Below are positions 63,541 through 64,000 of a stretch of 64,000 nt of DNA, piece after piece. The notes beneath the pieces are model-generated. The model was not told the origin of the DNA, searched no databases, and worked only from the letters and a program-made list of their open reading frames with translations. The translations under genes and the position numbers were made by a program. Positions within the stretch are counted from its first letter, which is position 1, and every line of letters starts with the position of its first letter. The DNA is from Litoditis marina. Its lineage: Eukaryota > Nematoda > Chromadorea > Rhabditida > Rhabditidae. Where the stretch lies: positions 124,001-188,000 of the forward strand of contig CAXIWQ010000177.1 of assembly GCA_964036275.1 (NCBI GenBank). Reading direction: 5' to 3'.

Positions 63541-64000
63541 ATCAAGTCTGTTGCTCCCAGCTACAAAAACCTAATACGACTTTATATTCTGTGGCGCACA
63601 GCCACAAAAGACAAATTAACGCGGTTATTGACTCTTTGCCGTGCAGCTACAGGAAAAAGGTTATACGGCTACCAAGTATGTTGCTCCCAGCTACAAAAAC
63701 CTGATACGACTATCTATTCTGTGGCGCACAGCCACAAAATACGAATTGACGCGGTTATCGACTCTTTGCCTTGCAGCTACAGAGAACAGTTCATACGGCT
63801 ATCAAATCTGTTGCTCCCAGCTACAAAAACCTAATACGACAATCTATTCTGTGGCGCACAGCCACAAAATACAAATTATCGCGGTTATCGACTTGTTGGC
63901 TTGCAGCTACAGAGAAAAGTTCATACGGCTATCAAGTCTGTTGCTCCCAGCTACAAAAACCTAATACGACTATATATTCTGTGGCGCACAGCCACAAAAG

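Larger units (their letters stand above)
26829..64000 (+). repeat. Satellite array, right arm (same family and orientation)
   Basis: The same roughly 130-bp satellite resumes directly after the insertion and runs to the window edge, about 286 monomers. It resumes in the middle of the monomer that was interrupted at 25,621, so both arms were one array before the insertion. Classes with TTGTTGGCTTGCAG, ATTTTGACTTGCAG and TTATATCCTGTGG dominate. Class TGTTTGTTTTGCAG, which marks the left arm, is last seen near 31,552. From about 41.4 kb on, copies become very similar and form multi-monomer repeats. No gene, RNA gene or unique DNA of useful length is seen in this 37-kb stretch. Confidence 0.97.

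Noticed and set aside
1..64000. CRISPR array
   Set aside because: Repeats are contiguous 130-bp monomers with no unique spacers, no leader and no cas genes.
1..64000. CENP-B box in the satellite
   Set aside because: No monomer class shows the required TTCG....A..CGGG arrangement on either strand; the CATACGGC and AACGCGG blocks do not fit.
1..64000. Telomeric repeat, 5S rRNA or tRNA-derived satellite
   Set aside because: No short G-rich telomere motif. I could not match A and B box pairs or 5S internal control regions to the monomer.

Overview
The window is almost entirely one eukaryotic satellite-DNA array, interrupted by a single 1,207-bp retrotransposon-like insertion. The array is head-to-tail on the + strand from base 1 to base 64,000, with no inversion seen. 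Its monomer is about 130 bp, with 128-129 bp variants, giving roughly 480 copies. Dense non-coding tandem repeats, higher-order repeat blocks and a LINE-type ORF1 point to heterochromatic, centromeric or pericentromeric DNA of a eukaryote. An invertebrate animal is my best guess from the ORF1 style, but nothing in the window fixes the species. No tRNA, rRNA, CRISPR or bacterial gene was seen.

The monomer has internal structure. It is a degenerate trimer of an older unit of about 43 bp; in a typical copy the parts are 44, 41 and 45 bp at 12069-12112, 12113-12153 and 12154-12198. Each part starts with CAGCYACA plus an A-rich run, has an ACG-containing centre with a TAT step, and ends in a TCT..TGC-like block. 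Two short dyads recur in nearly every monomer: TGTGGC-GCACA-GCCACA and TAAC-GCG-GTTA.

Layout. 1-3.9 kb: the most diverged monomers, with many one-base indels and a 1.29-kb tandem duplication. 3.9-22.9 kb: a mosaic of 2-, 3-, 6-, 7- and 10-monomer repeats plus a 3-kb segment copied 4.9 kb further on. 22.88-38.75 kb: a large tandem duplication, copy 1 at about 22,877-31,094 and copy 2 at about 31,094-38,750. Copy 1 alone carries the insertion (25,622-26,828). 38.7-64 kb: the most homogeneous part, made of 3-, 6-, 8-, 11-, 20- and 24-26-monomer duplications and a recurrent block of about 1.0-1.9 kb.

The insertion has a 57-bp leader, an intact 324-codon ORF (25,679-26,653) and a 175-bp 3' segment ending in (ATT)6. 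The protein looks like a non-LTR retrotransposon ORF1: a heptad coiled coil, an RRM-like segment and a C-terminal extension. No reverse transcriptase is present, so the element resembles the ORF1-only 'half-LINE' (HAL1) type known from mammals. Paralogous satellite copies without the insertion define its exact boundaries and show that it arrived after the local 7-8 kb tandem duplication. The many open frames in the satellite are by-products of its sequence and are not annotated as genes.
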